Below, piece after piece: positions 10,901 to 18,870 of a stretch of 64,000 nucleotides of DNA. Positions within the stretch are counted from its first letter, which is position 1; each line of letters opens with the position of its first letter. Where the stretch lies: positions 1,176,503 to 1,240,502 of the forward strand of contig NZ_LT592171.1 of NCBI RefSeq assembly GCF_900088825.1. Direction: 5' to 3'. The translations under genes were made by a program, and so were the position numbers. The DNA comes from Thiomonas delicata (lineage in GTDB: Bacteria > Pseudomonadota > Gammaproteobacteria > Burkholderiales > Burkholderiaceae_C). The notes under the pieces were generated by a model. That model was not told where the DNA came from. It saw nothing but the letters and a program-made list of their open reading frames with translations, and made no database searches.

Positions 10901-11808
10901 GCATGGATCGCCTGCTCGTAGTCGCGCAGATAGCGCTCGGCATCCTGCGCCGTGAGCGCCGCCTCGCCCAGCATGTCGTAGGAATGACGGAAACCCTTGT
11001 CTTCCCACTTGCGGGCGTTGGCCAGGGCGTCGGCGATGTTCTGGCCCAGGACGAACTGCTCGCCCATGAGCCGCATGGCGATGTTCACGCCTCCGCGCAC
11101 CACGGGTTCGCCGCTGCGTGCAACGAGACGGGTCAGGACCGAGGACAGATTGGCCTCGCTGCTGGTGGCCACGAGTTTTCCGGTCAGCAAAAGCCCCCAG
11201 GTCGCCGCGTTGACGAACAGCGAGCGCCCGCCGCGCAGATGGCTTTGCCAGTCGCCCGAACAGATCTTGTCGCGGATCAATGCGTCGCGCGTGGCGGTGT
11301 CGGGGATGCGCAGCAGCGCTTCGGCCAGGCACATCAGGGCAATGCCTTCCTGGCTCGACAGTGCGTACTCCTGCAGCAGTGCTTCGACGCCTCCGCGCGT
11401 GCGTTTGGCGCGCAATCGGGTGGCAAGGCGGCGCGCGGTGTCTTGCGCTGCGGCCGCAAGCTTCGGCGGCAGCGTGGCTTGGGCAAGCAGGGCGGGGACG
11501 CATTCAGGTTCGGGCCTGCGATAGGCCGCCGTGATGGCCGCGCGCAGCACGGTTTGCGGCTGAACGTCCTGTGCCAGATCGAGAAAGGGCACGACCGGGG
11601 TGGAGGGATGGTCTTGGAGCGGGTCGGGCTGGAGTTCGCCGTCATTCGGGGCAACCTCCAGCGCGTCTCCACGCTCGAGGCGCTCCAGGCCTTGCAGGAT
11701 CATCTGCTTCACGACGAAATGCGGCGTGCGTCCATGCGCCTCGGCGGCAGATTTGATACGAAGACGAACATGCTCATCAATTTTCACGCCTATGGTTGTC
11801 ACTGGCAT
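7960..11808 (-). CDS. putA: trifunctional PutA: repressor, proline dehydrogenase, P5C dehydrogenase
   Basis: Oxidises proline to glutamate in two steps, passing electrons from FAD to quinone and then to NAD. It is 1282 residues. Residues about 1-48 form a ribbon-helix-helix DNA-binding domain ([20 protein letters not shown]), so this is the type that also represses its own gene. The FAD proline dehydrogenase barrel follows (about 180-480, with [17 protein letters not shown] and [18 protein letters not shown]). The aldehyde dehydrogenase module has a catalytic Cys near residue 902 (GQRCSALR) and [11 protein letters not shown], then a C-terminal domain. The start has an AGAGG Shine-Dalgarno that lies inside a repeated candidate operator. 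It diverges from livK. Confidence 0.97.
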   Translation of the reverse strand: MPVTTIGVKIDEHVRLRIKSAAEAHGRTPHFVVKQMILQGLERLERGDALEVAPNDGELQPDPLQDHPSTPVVPFLDLAQDVQPQTVLRAAITAAYRRPEPECVPALLAQATLPPKLAAAAQDTARRLATRLRAKRTRGGVEALLQEYALSSQEGIALMCLAEALLRIPDTATRDALIRDKICSGDWQSHLRGGRSLFVNAATWGLLLTGKLVATSSEANLSSVLTRLVARSGEPVVRGGVNIAMRLMGEQFVLGQNIADALANARKWEDKGFRHSYDMLGEAALTAQDAERYLRDYEQAIHAIGKAAQRRGIYEGPGISIKLSALHPRYVRAQRQRVVDELLPRLLRLARLARDYDIGLNIDAEEADRLEMSLDLLESLCFDPALQGWNGIGFVVQAYQKRAPFVLDFLIDLAHRSQRRLMVRLVKGAYWDSEIKRAQIDGLEGFPVFTRKVHTDISYLACARKLLAAPSAVFPQFATHNAHTVAAIHAMAGENFYIGQYEFQCLHGMGEPLYEEVVGPEALNRPCRIYAPVGTHETLLAYLVRRLLENGANTSFVHQINDPKLSLDDIVADPVELASSVVPLGAGHEKIVLPRALFGFARENSAGLDLSNEQRLGSLASAGLAGLEMTWLARPILGGGEVQGQARPVLNPADLRDTVGQVIETDPALIDTAFTFALQAAPVWQATPAQDRAAILRRAADLLEERLPKLVGLIVREAGKTLPAAIGEVREAADFLRYYAAQVSSQFHNAVQRPLGPVVAISPWNFPLAIFTGQIAAALAAGNVVLAKPAEETPLIASCAAHVLLEAGVPAGALQLLPGDGRVGAALVADARVRGVMFTGSTEVARLIQSQLASHLDAQGLPIPLIAETGGQNAMVIDSSALPEQAVTDIVASAFDSAGQRCSALRIVLVQNDIAPRLLEMLLGATAELAIGRPDRLSTDVGPVISAEARDTITAHIEAMRGRGFKVSASELPQDARHGYFVPPTIIEIPSIDVLGREVFGPVLHVLRYQRGELDAAIDAVNALGYGLTFGIHSRIDETIAHVTSRISAGNIYVNRNIIGAVVGVQPFGGHSRSGTGPKAGGPLYLRRLIAPGSGPCLPTAQPPQPLLDLIKALEDQGVETAALHTYAAQAPARQMTVLPGPVGEQNQYGLEARGAILCRADTQDALLRQIGAALATANVALISGKAVDAVSALLPSTLRDHIHLASQDATPDAALYHGDPAGLLAFQSELAHYTHAVVPVYALPRDGLTQMDYPLEMLLRERVISVNTAAAGGNASLMTIG

Positions 11809-11919
11809 GGTTGTACCTCTTGCGCCATGAAGTCGAGAATAGTTACACCTTTATCCTGAGAAGTAAAGCTTTCTCGTGTATTCGGTGTTACCTTTTCTTC
11901 CTGATGGGTGAAACCTTCT
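11809..11919 (-). promoter_or_regulatory. four-copy AGGTNNNAC motif upstream of putA (candidate PutA operators)
   Basis: Read in the putA direction, four 13-nt copies share (A/T)NNAGGTNNNAC(C/T): at 11907-11919, 11884-11896, 11841-11853 and 11809-11821. All face the same way, with start-to-start steps of 23, 43 and 32 nt, close to 2, 4 and 3 helical turns. The copy nearest putA contains its Shine-Dalgarno and abuts the start codon. PutA has an RHH domain and E. coli PutA binds repeated short sites in its promoter; these repeats differ in sequence from the E. coli GTTGCA site, so their role is inferred. Confidence 0.5.
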
Positions 11920-12202
11920 AGCACCATGGCGACGTGCAGCGACCTTCCGCAGATTTGCGGCGCACGACCTTCCTGTCGATGGTTGGGGGGCTTGAACCAA
12001 TGTGCTTGACCGACGTGACCCATGGGGCGCGCTTCACGCCGGGCCGGGATCGATGCGCGCTGGATCTTTGCCGTCCGCTGTCGTCATTTGGTCTGGGGGC
12101 TGTCGGACTGGTGCTGGGCATCGGCTTTTGCCGCTGCGAACAAGGGCCCGACTGTGGCCATTCACATTCATCTTCACATCGCCAAACGAGGAGACAAGCA
12201 AC
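11920..12202. other. rest of the putA/livK intergenic region
   Basis: With the repeats above this makes a 394-nt gene-free stretch. The livK promoter is expected here. I see no convincing -35/-10 pair, hairpin or small gene. A TTGACC at 12006-12011 has no good -10 at the right spacing. None of the putA-proximal motif copies recurs in this part. Confidence 0.5.
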
Positions 12203-13351
12203 ATGCGACAACTGTCCAAAACCCTTCTTTTCACCCTGGCCGCAGTCGGCCCTTGCCTTGCGGCGCCGCAGGCCTTCGCCGCTTCGCCCATCAAGATCGG
12301 CGTGCAGGCCCCGATCACCGGTCAGTACGCGAATGAAGGCCAAGGTATTGCCGATGCCGTGAAACTACTGGTCAAGCAGACCAACGCCAAGGGCGGCCTG
12401 CTCGGCCACCCGCTGGAAGTGAAAGTCTGCGACGACCAGGGAGAGGCCGCCGCGGCAGCGATTTGCGCGCGGCAACTGGTGAACGACGGCGTGCTTGCCG
12501 TGATCGGCAGTTACACCAGTGGCGCCGCCCTGGCCGCCGAACCGATCTATGCGCGCGCCAACGTCATTCAGACCTCCGACGGCACCAGCGACGAACTGAC
12601 GCAGCGCAACTACAAGACCTTTTTCCGCAACGCGCCGCCCAACAGCGCCGAAGCCTTGTTCACCGCCGGTTATTTCAAGGCCATGGGCGACAAGCGCATC
12701 GCCGTGGTGACCGACCACTCCAGCTTCGCCACGGGCCTGGCCGATGCGGTGGTGGCCGATGCGAAGAAGGACGGCATCGATGTGCTCGACAAGGCCTACA
12801 TCAATGCCGGATCGCAGAACTACACGCCGGTGCTGACTAAGCTCAATGCCCTGCACCCGCAGGTGGTGTACTTTTCGGGCTATTACACCGACGGCGGCTT
12901 GATCAAGGCGCAAATGGCGCAGCTGGGCATGAAAGCCAAGTTCGTTGGCGGCGATGCAAACCAGAATGTGGCCTTCGCCAAGATTGCCGGCAACGCCGCG
13001 GCCGGAGCGGTGATCATCAACGTGCCGGCGCCGCAGGACTTGCCGTATCCGGCGGCCAAGGAATTCCTCACCCAGTTCAAGGCCGCCTACGGCCATGAGC
13101 CGCCCAGCATATTCACGCTGACCAATGCCGATGGTTTCCGAGCCATTCTCGACACCGCCGAGAAGATCAAGAGCGTGGAGCCCGCCAAGTTGATTCCGGC
13201 CCTGCACGCGTTGAAGAATTTCGAGGGATTGACCGGGACGTTCTCCTGGAACGCCGTGGGCGAGCGCACCGGCAGCCCGTACGTGGCATTTGAAGTGATG
13301 TCCAACGGTGGCTACAAGATCACCTATCCGCCCGAAGCGGTGACCAAGTAA
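12203..13351 (+). CDS. livK: branched-chain amino acid ABC transporter, periplasmic binding protein
   Basis: High-affinity periplasmic receptor that delivers ligand to LivHMGF. It is 382 residues, with a signal peptide of about 30 residues (charged MRQ, hydrophobic core, AFA cleavage region) and mature protein starting near ASPIKIGVQAPITGQYANEG, the type I LIV-binding fold. A GAGGAG Shine-Dalgarno lies about 10 nt before ATG 12203; an in-frame start at 12002 would bury the signal peptide. The family includes leucine, glutamate, amide and urea binders, so specificity cannot be read here. Divergence from putA leaves open a proline-related ligand. Confidence 0.9.
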   Translation: MRQLSKTLLFTLAAVGPCLAAPQAFAASPIKIGVQAPITGQYANEGQGIADAVKLLVKQTNAKGGLLGHPLEVKVCDDQGEAAAAAICARQLVNDGVLAVIGSYTSGAALAAEPIYARANVIQTSDGTSDELTQRNYKTFFRNAPPNSAEALFTAGYFKAMGDKRIAVVTDHSSFATGLADAVVADAKKDGIDVLDKAYINAGSQNYTPVLTKLNALHPQVVYFSGYYTDGGLIKAQMAQLGMKAKFVGGDANQNVAFAKIAGNAAAGAVIINVPAPQDLPYPAAKEFLTQFKAAYGHEPPSIFTLTNADGFRAILDTAEKIKSVEPAKLIPALHALKNFEGLTGTFSWNAVGERTGSPYVAFEVMSNGGYKITYPPEAVTK

Positions 13352-13443
13352 ACATCCACCCGAGCCCCGGCACAGGGGCAGGGCGGTCATGGCGCGTACG
13401 CTTCCACGCCACGACCGCCTGCGATGAAGAAGAGGAGACGCTC

Positions 13444-14349
13444 ATGCTCGGCATTGTGCTGCAGCAGTTGGTCAACGGTCTGACGGTCGGTGGGATCTAT
13501 GCCCTGATCGCACTGGGCTACACGATGGTCTACGGTGTGCTCAGGCTGATCAATTTCGCCCATGGCGATCTGTGCATTTTCGGCGCCTACATCGGCCTCG
13601 TCGCCCTGGGCTCGGGGGCCGGCAGCGGGCAGAGTCATTTGCTGCTTGTGGGGGCGGCGTTCATCCTGGCCGCGGTGGTCGTTGCCGCTGCTGGGCTGGC
13701 GCTGGAGTTCACCGCCTACAGGCCGCTGCGCAAGGCCGACCGGCTCTCGGCCGTGGTGTCGGCGCTGGGCGCCTCGCTGTTCATCGAGAACGGCATCATG
13801 CTCCTCTGGGGGCCGCAGTTGAAGGTGTTCCCCAGCAATTTGCTCCCGGCCATGCATTGGACCTTCGGCGGTGCCCGCATCGACCTGGTGCAGGTGCTGA
13901 TCATGCTGGGCTCGGCGGTGCTCATGGCCGTGCTGTACTGGTTCGTGCACCATACACGTTACGGCACGGCGATGCGCGCTGCCGCGAGCGACCAAGACGC
14001 GGCCCGGCTGATGGGCATCAACGTCAATCGGGTGATCTCCAGCGTGTTCATCATCGGTCCGGCCATCGGCGCGGTGGGTGGGCTGTTCATCGGCCTGTAC
14101 TACCGGCAGGTGTACTTCACGATGGGCTGGACCTACGGGCTCAACGCCTTCATCGCCGCCATCATCGGCGGCATCGGCAACATTCCGGGAGCCATGCTCG
14201 GCGGTGTGCTACTGGGGCTGTTCAATGCTTTCGCCGCGGGCTTCCTGTCGAGTTCGTGGCAGGAGGCCATCACATTCGCCCTGCTGATCGGCATCCTGCT
14301 GGTGCGGCCGTCCGGACTGCTCGGCGAACGCGTGGCGGAGAAGGTATGA
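13444..14349 (+). CDS. livH: branched-chain amino acid ABC transporter permease LivH
   Basis: Inner-membrane permease, 301 residues, about eight hydrophobic segments. The N-terminus LQQLVNGLTVGGIYALIALG and the loop GTAMRAAASDQDAARLMGIN are typical of LivH, the latter being the coupling contact with the ATPases. Its ATG has a GAGGAG site 8 nt upstream. The stop overlaps the livM start (ATGA), so the two are translationally coupled. Confidence 0.93.
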   Translation: MLGIVLQQLVNGLTVGGIYALIALGYTMVYGVLRLINFAHGDLCIFGAYIGLVALGSGAGSGQSHLLLVGAAFILAAVVVAAAGLALEFTAYRPLRKADRLSAVVSALGASLFIENGIMLLWGPQLKVFPSNLLPAMHWTFGGARIDLVQVLIMLGSAVLMAVLYWFVHHTRYGTAMRAAASDQDAARLMGINVNRVISSVFIIGPAIGAVGGLFIGLYYRQVYFTMGWTYGLNAFIAAIIGGIGNIPGAMLGGVLLGLFNAFAAGFLSSSWQEAITFALLIGILLVRPSGLLGERVAEKV

Positions 14350-15293
14350 AACGAATCCTCGCGCTGTTGCGCAATCCTTGGGTCGGCGCGGCGATCTGGG
14401 TGCTGGGGCTGGCGGTGCCGTTCGGCCTCGACCAGACCTGGGTGTTCATCGCCTCGCTGTTCGCGGTGTATGCCATCGTCGCCCTGAGCCAGGACATCGT
14501 GCTGGGACGGGCGGGCATGTTCGACATGGGGCATGCGGTGTACTTCGGCGTGGGGGCGTATGTCACGGCCGTGCTCAACACGCAGTTCAACTGGCCCATC
14601 CTTGCCACCTGGCCGCTGGCGGTGCTGTTGGCAGCCTTCGTCGGTGCGTTGCTCGCGGCGCCCATCGTGAAGCTGCGCGGCGACTATCTGCTGGTGGCGA
14701 CCATCGGCTTCAACGCCATTTTCATTCTGGCGCTGGACAACAACGTCGCGCATCTGACGGGTGGAGCCGACGGTATTTTTGGCATTGGCGTGCCCAGTCT
14801 GTTCGGCTGGCAGCTCGCCAGCCAGAACGCGCAGTTCTGGCTCGACTGGCTGGCGTTTGCGGCGGTGCTGCTGCTGGTCCGCAATCTCGATCGTTCCCAC
14901 CTCGGCCGCACGCTGTTCTATATCAAGCACGACCAACTCGCCGCCACGACCATGGGCGTCGATGCGCGTGCCTACCGCGTGCTGGCTTACGCGCTGGGCG
15001 CCGGGCTGGCCGGGTTCGGCGGCACGCTGTTCGCCACGCTGATGGCGGCGGTCAGCCCAGGGGCCTTTGTGTTCACCGAATCGGTGACGTTGTTCGCCAT
15101 CGTGCTCGTGGGCGGGCAGGGGTCGATCCCCGGCGTCCTGCTCGGCACGGTGCTGATGTTCGTCGTGCCCCAGGCCTTCCGCAGTTTCGCGCAGTACCGC
15201 TACTTCGTGTTCGGCATCGCCATGGTGGTGGTGATGGTGCTGCGTCCGCAGGGCATCTGGCCGCGCGCCCAGCGGCAGGAGGCGAAAGAATGA
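14346..15293 (+). CDS. livM: branched-chain amino acid ABC transporter permease LivM
   Basis: Second inner-membrane permease of the LIV-type importer, 315 residues. It carries the LSQDIVLGRAGMFDMGHAVYFGVGAY segment shared by LivM proteins and the TTMGVDARAYRVLAYALGA coupling loop. The start is the ATG overlapping the livH stop, and the end overlaps livG by the same ATGA arrangement. The C-terminus ends in a short charged tail after VMVLRPQGIW. Confidence 0.93.
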   Translation: MKRILALLRNPWVGAAIWVLGLAVPFGLDQTWVFIASLFAVYAIVALSQDIVLGRAGMFDMGHAVYFGVGAYVTAVLNTQFNWPILATWPLAVLLAAFVGALLAAPIVKLRGDYLLVATIGFNAIFILALDNNVAHLTGGADGIFGIGVPSLFGWQLASQNAQFWLDWLAFAAVLLLVRNLDRSHLGRTLFYIKHDQLAATTMGVDARAYRVLAYALGAGLAGFGGTLFATLMAAVSPGAFVFTESVTLFAIVLVGGQGSIPGVLLGTVLMFVVPQAFRSFAQYRYFVFGIAMVVVMVLRPQGIWPRAQRQEAKE

Positions 15294-16119
15294 GCGACGC
15301 GCTGTTGCGCCTGGACGGCGTGGGCATCCGCTTCGGCGGTTTGCAGGCGGTCGGCGATCTGAGTTTCTCGGTCAGGCAAGGGCAGGTGGTCGGCCTGATC
15401 GGGCCGAACGGGGCGGGCAAGACCACCGCGTTCAACCTCATCACCGGGGTCTACAGACCTTCCGAAGGGCGCATCGAACTGGACGGACGGGACATCACCG
15501 GCTGGGCGCCCCACCGCATTGCCCGCGCCGGCATTTTCCGCACCTTCCAGACCATCCGGCTGTTCTACGGCCAGACGGTGCTGGTGAATGTGTTGGCGGG
15601 GCTGCACTTGCAGACGCGCCAGCATTGGTGGCAGGGCTTGCTGGGCACGCCGTTTCAGCGCCGCGAAGAGGTGGAGCTGCGCGCCAAGGTGCGCGAGCTG
15701 CTGGCGCGGCTCGAACTCGACACGGTGGCCGACGAGGACGTGGCGTCCTTGCCCTATGGCCTGCAACGCCGGGTGGAACTGGCGCGCGCCTTGATCGCCA
15801 AGCCCAGGCTGTTGATTCTCGATGAGCCGGCGGCGGGCCTGAACGACCAGGAATCCGCCGCGCTGAACCGCACCATTCTGGCGGTGCGGGATCAGGGTAT
15901 CAGCGTCTTGCTGGTGGAGCACGACATGAACGTGGTGATGAACGTGACCGACAACATCGTCTGCATCAACTTCGGGCGCAAGATCGCCGAAGGCACACCC
16001 GAGCACATTCGCAACCATCCGCAAGTCATCGAGGCGTATCTCGGCAAGGACGACGATGAAGACGACGTCCAGGCGCCGGTTTCACGGCCTGCCCATCTGG
16101 CCGCGGGCGGGGGCGGGGC

Positions 16120-16123
<4 letters not shown>
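15290..16123 (+). CDS. livG: branched-chain amino acid ABC transporter ATPase LivG
   Basis: Cytoplasmic ATP-binding subunit, 277 residues. The Walker A motif GPNGAGKTT is near residue 40 and Walker B LLILDEPAAGLN follows later. The signature helix reads LPYGLQRRVELARAL, the degenerate form usual in LivG instead of LSGGQ. ATG 15290 has an AGGAGG site 7 nt upstream inside livM. The C-terminus carries an acidic stretch (KDDDEDDVQ) longer than in E. coli LivG. Confidence 0.93.
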
Positions 16124-16890
<767 letters not shown>

Positions 16891-17120
16891 GCTGCGCCCC
16901 GGTCTGGTTCGCGGCTGAACTTTAAGGTGTGGTTCGGATCTGCATCTGCATGGACAGCAGCGAGGCAAGCCGGCGATTGCCGAAATGGCCTGAGCTTTCC
17001 CACTTGGCTGGCACAATTCGCCACGACGAACGACAACACGGCGCAGGCCATCGGCACTGTGCCGTTTGCGGGGAGGGTCAACGCGAGACCTGTTCAGCCT
17101 CGCTCAACCGGAGATGTCGC

Positions 17121-17372
17121 ATGAAGATCCACTACGTTTTCGTATCCGCCTTGTTTTTCGCCTTGGCCACGTCGGCGCACGCCACGACCTTCACCCAGTT
17201 CGCCCACAACGTCAAAGAAGACGCCGTCCATGCTGGCAAGAAGGTTGTGGGGGTTGGTGCCGAAACCGGGCATGCCGTTGTCCATGCGGGCAAAGTCGTC
17301 GGCAGCGACGTTGCCAGCGGCGTGGAACATGGCTACCACGCCACGGTACACGCGGTGAAGAAGGTCGAGTAG
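17121..17372 (+). CDS. small exported protein of unknown function
   Basis: I do not recognise this gene. It encodes 83 residues: a clear signal peptide (cleavage expected after AHA at residue 21) and a mature part of about 62 residues rich in His, Gly, Val, Ala and Lys. The mature part contains loose repeats of the form HAGK(K)VVG (HAGKKVVGVGAETGHAVV, then HAGKVVGSDVASGVEHG). It has no cysteine. A GGAG Shine-Dalgarno lies 7-8 nt before ATG 17121. It stands alone between livF and dusA. The composition suggests a small soluble or surface-associated periplasmic protein, but that is inference. Confidence 0.65.
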   Translation: MKIHYVFVSALFFALATSAHATTFTQFAHNVKEDAVHAGKKVVGVGAETGHAVVHAGKVVGSDVASGVEHGYHATVHAVKKVE

Positions 17373-17538
17373 GCGGGCGCGGCCGGCATGAACGCACGAG
17401 CGGGATCATCATCTTCGCCTAGGATGCATATCTGGCCTCGGACGCGGCTGATCTGGGTCCTGTGAACCCGCGTGCTGGTATGTTGCTCGCCTCGGGCTTC
17501 GATGATGTCCGCGCCGCTCCCAATTCCATTGAAAAGAA

Positions 17539-18525
17539 GTGCTTCAAAATCACAATCCGTGGTTGCTTTCGGTTGCGCCGATGCTCGATTGGACCGACCG
17601 GCATTGCCGCTATTTCCACCGCCAGCTCAGCCGTCATGCGCGCCTGTACACCGAGATGGTGACTACGGGCGCCTTGCTGCATGGTGATCAGCAGCGGCAC
17701 CTGGACTTCAGCGGCGAGGAGCATCCGCTTGCGTTGCAGTTGGGGGGCAGCGAGCCCCAGGATCTTGCCGCGTGCGCGAAGCTGGCGCAGCGCTGGGGGT
17801 ACTCGGAGATCAATCTCAACTGCGGCTGCCCGAGCGAGCGCGTTCAACGCGGCGCTTTCGGTGCCTGCCTGATGGCCGAGCCGGCCCTGGTGCGCGACGG
17901 CGTGGCAGCCATGCGCGACGCGGTGGGCGACGACCTGCCGGTGACGGTGAAGCACCGTATCGGCATCGACCGCGTCGAGAGCTACGACTTCGTGCGCGAT
18001 TTCGTCGGCACCGTGGCCGAGGGGGGAGCCTCGGTATTCATCGTGCATGCGCGCAACGCTTGGCTGCAGGGCTTGAGCCCCAAGGACAACCGCGAGATTC
18101 CGCCATTGCGACATGAACTCGTGTATCGGCTCAAGCGCGAATTTCCGCAGTTCACCATCGTGCTCAACGGCGGAGTCAAGAGCGATGCCGAGGTGCGTGA
18201 ACACCTGATGCACGTGGATGGCGTGATGGTCGGACGCGAGGCCTATCAGCGGCCCTGGTGGCTGGCGAGCTGGGATGGGCTGTACTTCGGCGCGAACCCG
18301 CGGCATGCGGTGCCGGAGGATGTCGAGCGCAGCATGCAGGCGTATGCGCAGCGCATGGCCTGGCAGGGTGTGCCGGCCTTCGCCATCACCCGCCATATGC
18401 TGAACCTTTGGAAAGGCGAGCCTGGTGCCAGGCTGTGGCGTCAGGCGCTGAGCGACCCGGCGCGGCGCCAATTGCCGCCGACCGAACTCTTCCGGCAGGC
18501 CGAGCAGGCGCGACTGGCGGCCTGA
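17539..18525 (+). CDS. dusA: tRNA-dihydrouridine(20/20a) synthase DusA
   Basis: FMN/NADPH enzyme reducing U20 and U20a in the tRNA D-loop. At 328 residues it closely follows DusA rather than DusB or DusC: SVAPMLDWTDRHCRYFHR at the FMN-binding N-terminus, LYTEMVTTGA, NLNCGCPSERVQRG with the catalytic Cys, VKHRIGID, the DusA-type GLSPKDNREIPPL, and VMVGREAYQRP. The GTG at 17539 is the only usable start, because a stop codon lies in frame at 17530-17532. The Shine-Dalgarno is weak (GAAAAG). Confidence 0.93.
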   Translation: MLQNHNPWLLSVAPMLDWTDRHCRYFHRQLSRHARLYTEMVTTGALLHGDQQRHLDFSGEEHPLALQLGGSEPQDLAACAKLAQRWGYSEINLNCGCPSERVQRGAFGACLMAEPALVRDGVAAMRDAVGDDLPVTVKHRIGIDRVESYDFVRDFVGTVAEGGASVFIVHARNAWLQGLSPKDNREIPPLRHELVYRLKREFPQFTIVLNGGVKSDAEVREHLMHVDGVMVGREAYQRPWWLASWDGLYFGANPRHAVPEDVERSMQAYAQRMAWQGVPAFAITRHMLNLWKGEPGARLWRQALSDPARRQLPPTELFRQAEQARLAA

Positions 18526-18611
18526 AGACAGGCCCGCGCCATCGGCAGGGTGTCATTCCTGCGGTCGCAATCCACGCGCGGCAGCCGGCACCGGAGCCTT
18601 GAACGCTGTAT

Positions 18612-18803
18612 TCAGCGCCCGAGTGCGTCATCCAGCGATTCGCCCGGTTTCCAAGGACGGCCAAGCTGGGCCTCGATGTATTCCCGGATCAAACGCCGAA
18701 CCACCTGAGAGGGGGTCTGGTCCTCGCGCGCGCACAGGTGTTCGAACACCGCCTTTTTCTGCGGATCGATCAGCACGGTCAGTCTGCTGGTGCGTTGTTC
18801 CAT
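18612..18803 (-). CDS. ribbon-helix-helix (CopG-type) DNA-binding protein
   Basis: 63 residues that nearly all fit one RHH fold: a beta strand RTSRLTVLID, helix PQKKAVFEHLCARED, turn, and helix TPSQVVRRLIREYIEAQ, then a short polar tail. Such proteins dimerise and bind palindromic operators. It diverges from the hyf-like operon with 67 nt between start codons, and a nested dyad occupies that gap, so it is a candidate repressor of itself and of the operon. No toxin gene is adjacent, which argues against an antitoxin. The Shine-Dalgarno is poor. Confidence 0.75.
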   Translation of the reverse strand: MEQRTSRLTVLIDPQKKAVFEHLCAREDQTPSQVVRRLIREYIEAQLGRPWKPGESLDDALGR

Positions 18804-18813
18804 TTTGGTACGG

Positions 18814-18859
18814 GTTGGATTAACATGTCATGCACATAGTATGTGATTTTGAATCCAAC
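18814..18859. promoter_or_regulatory. nested dyad and promoter between the RHH gene and the hyf-like operon
   Basis: An 8-bp inverted repeat, GTTGGATT (18814-18821) and AATCCAAC (18852-18859), encloses a perfect 13-nt palindrome CACATAGTATGTG (18833-18845) that is off-centre by only about 2.5 nt. On the plus strand TTGGAT (18815-18820) and TAGTAT (18837-18842), 16 nt apart, make a plausible promoter for the operon, and the palindrome covers its -10. A minus-strand TACTAT (18836-18841) could serve the RHH gene. This is a natural place for an autoregulating dimer to bind. Confidence 0.5.
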
Positions 18860-18870
18860 GAAAACCCGTC

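Noticed and set aside
12002-12202. In-frame upstream extension of livK from 12002
   Set aside because: It would place 67 residues in front of a clear signal peptide, and the ATG at 12203 has a good Shine-Dalgarno.
18612-18803. RHH gene as the antitoxin of a toxin-antitoxin pair
   Set aside because: No small toxin-like frame is next to it on the same strand; it faces a large metabolic operon instead.
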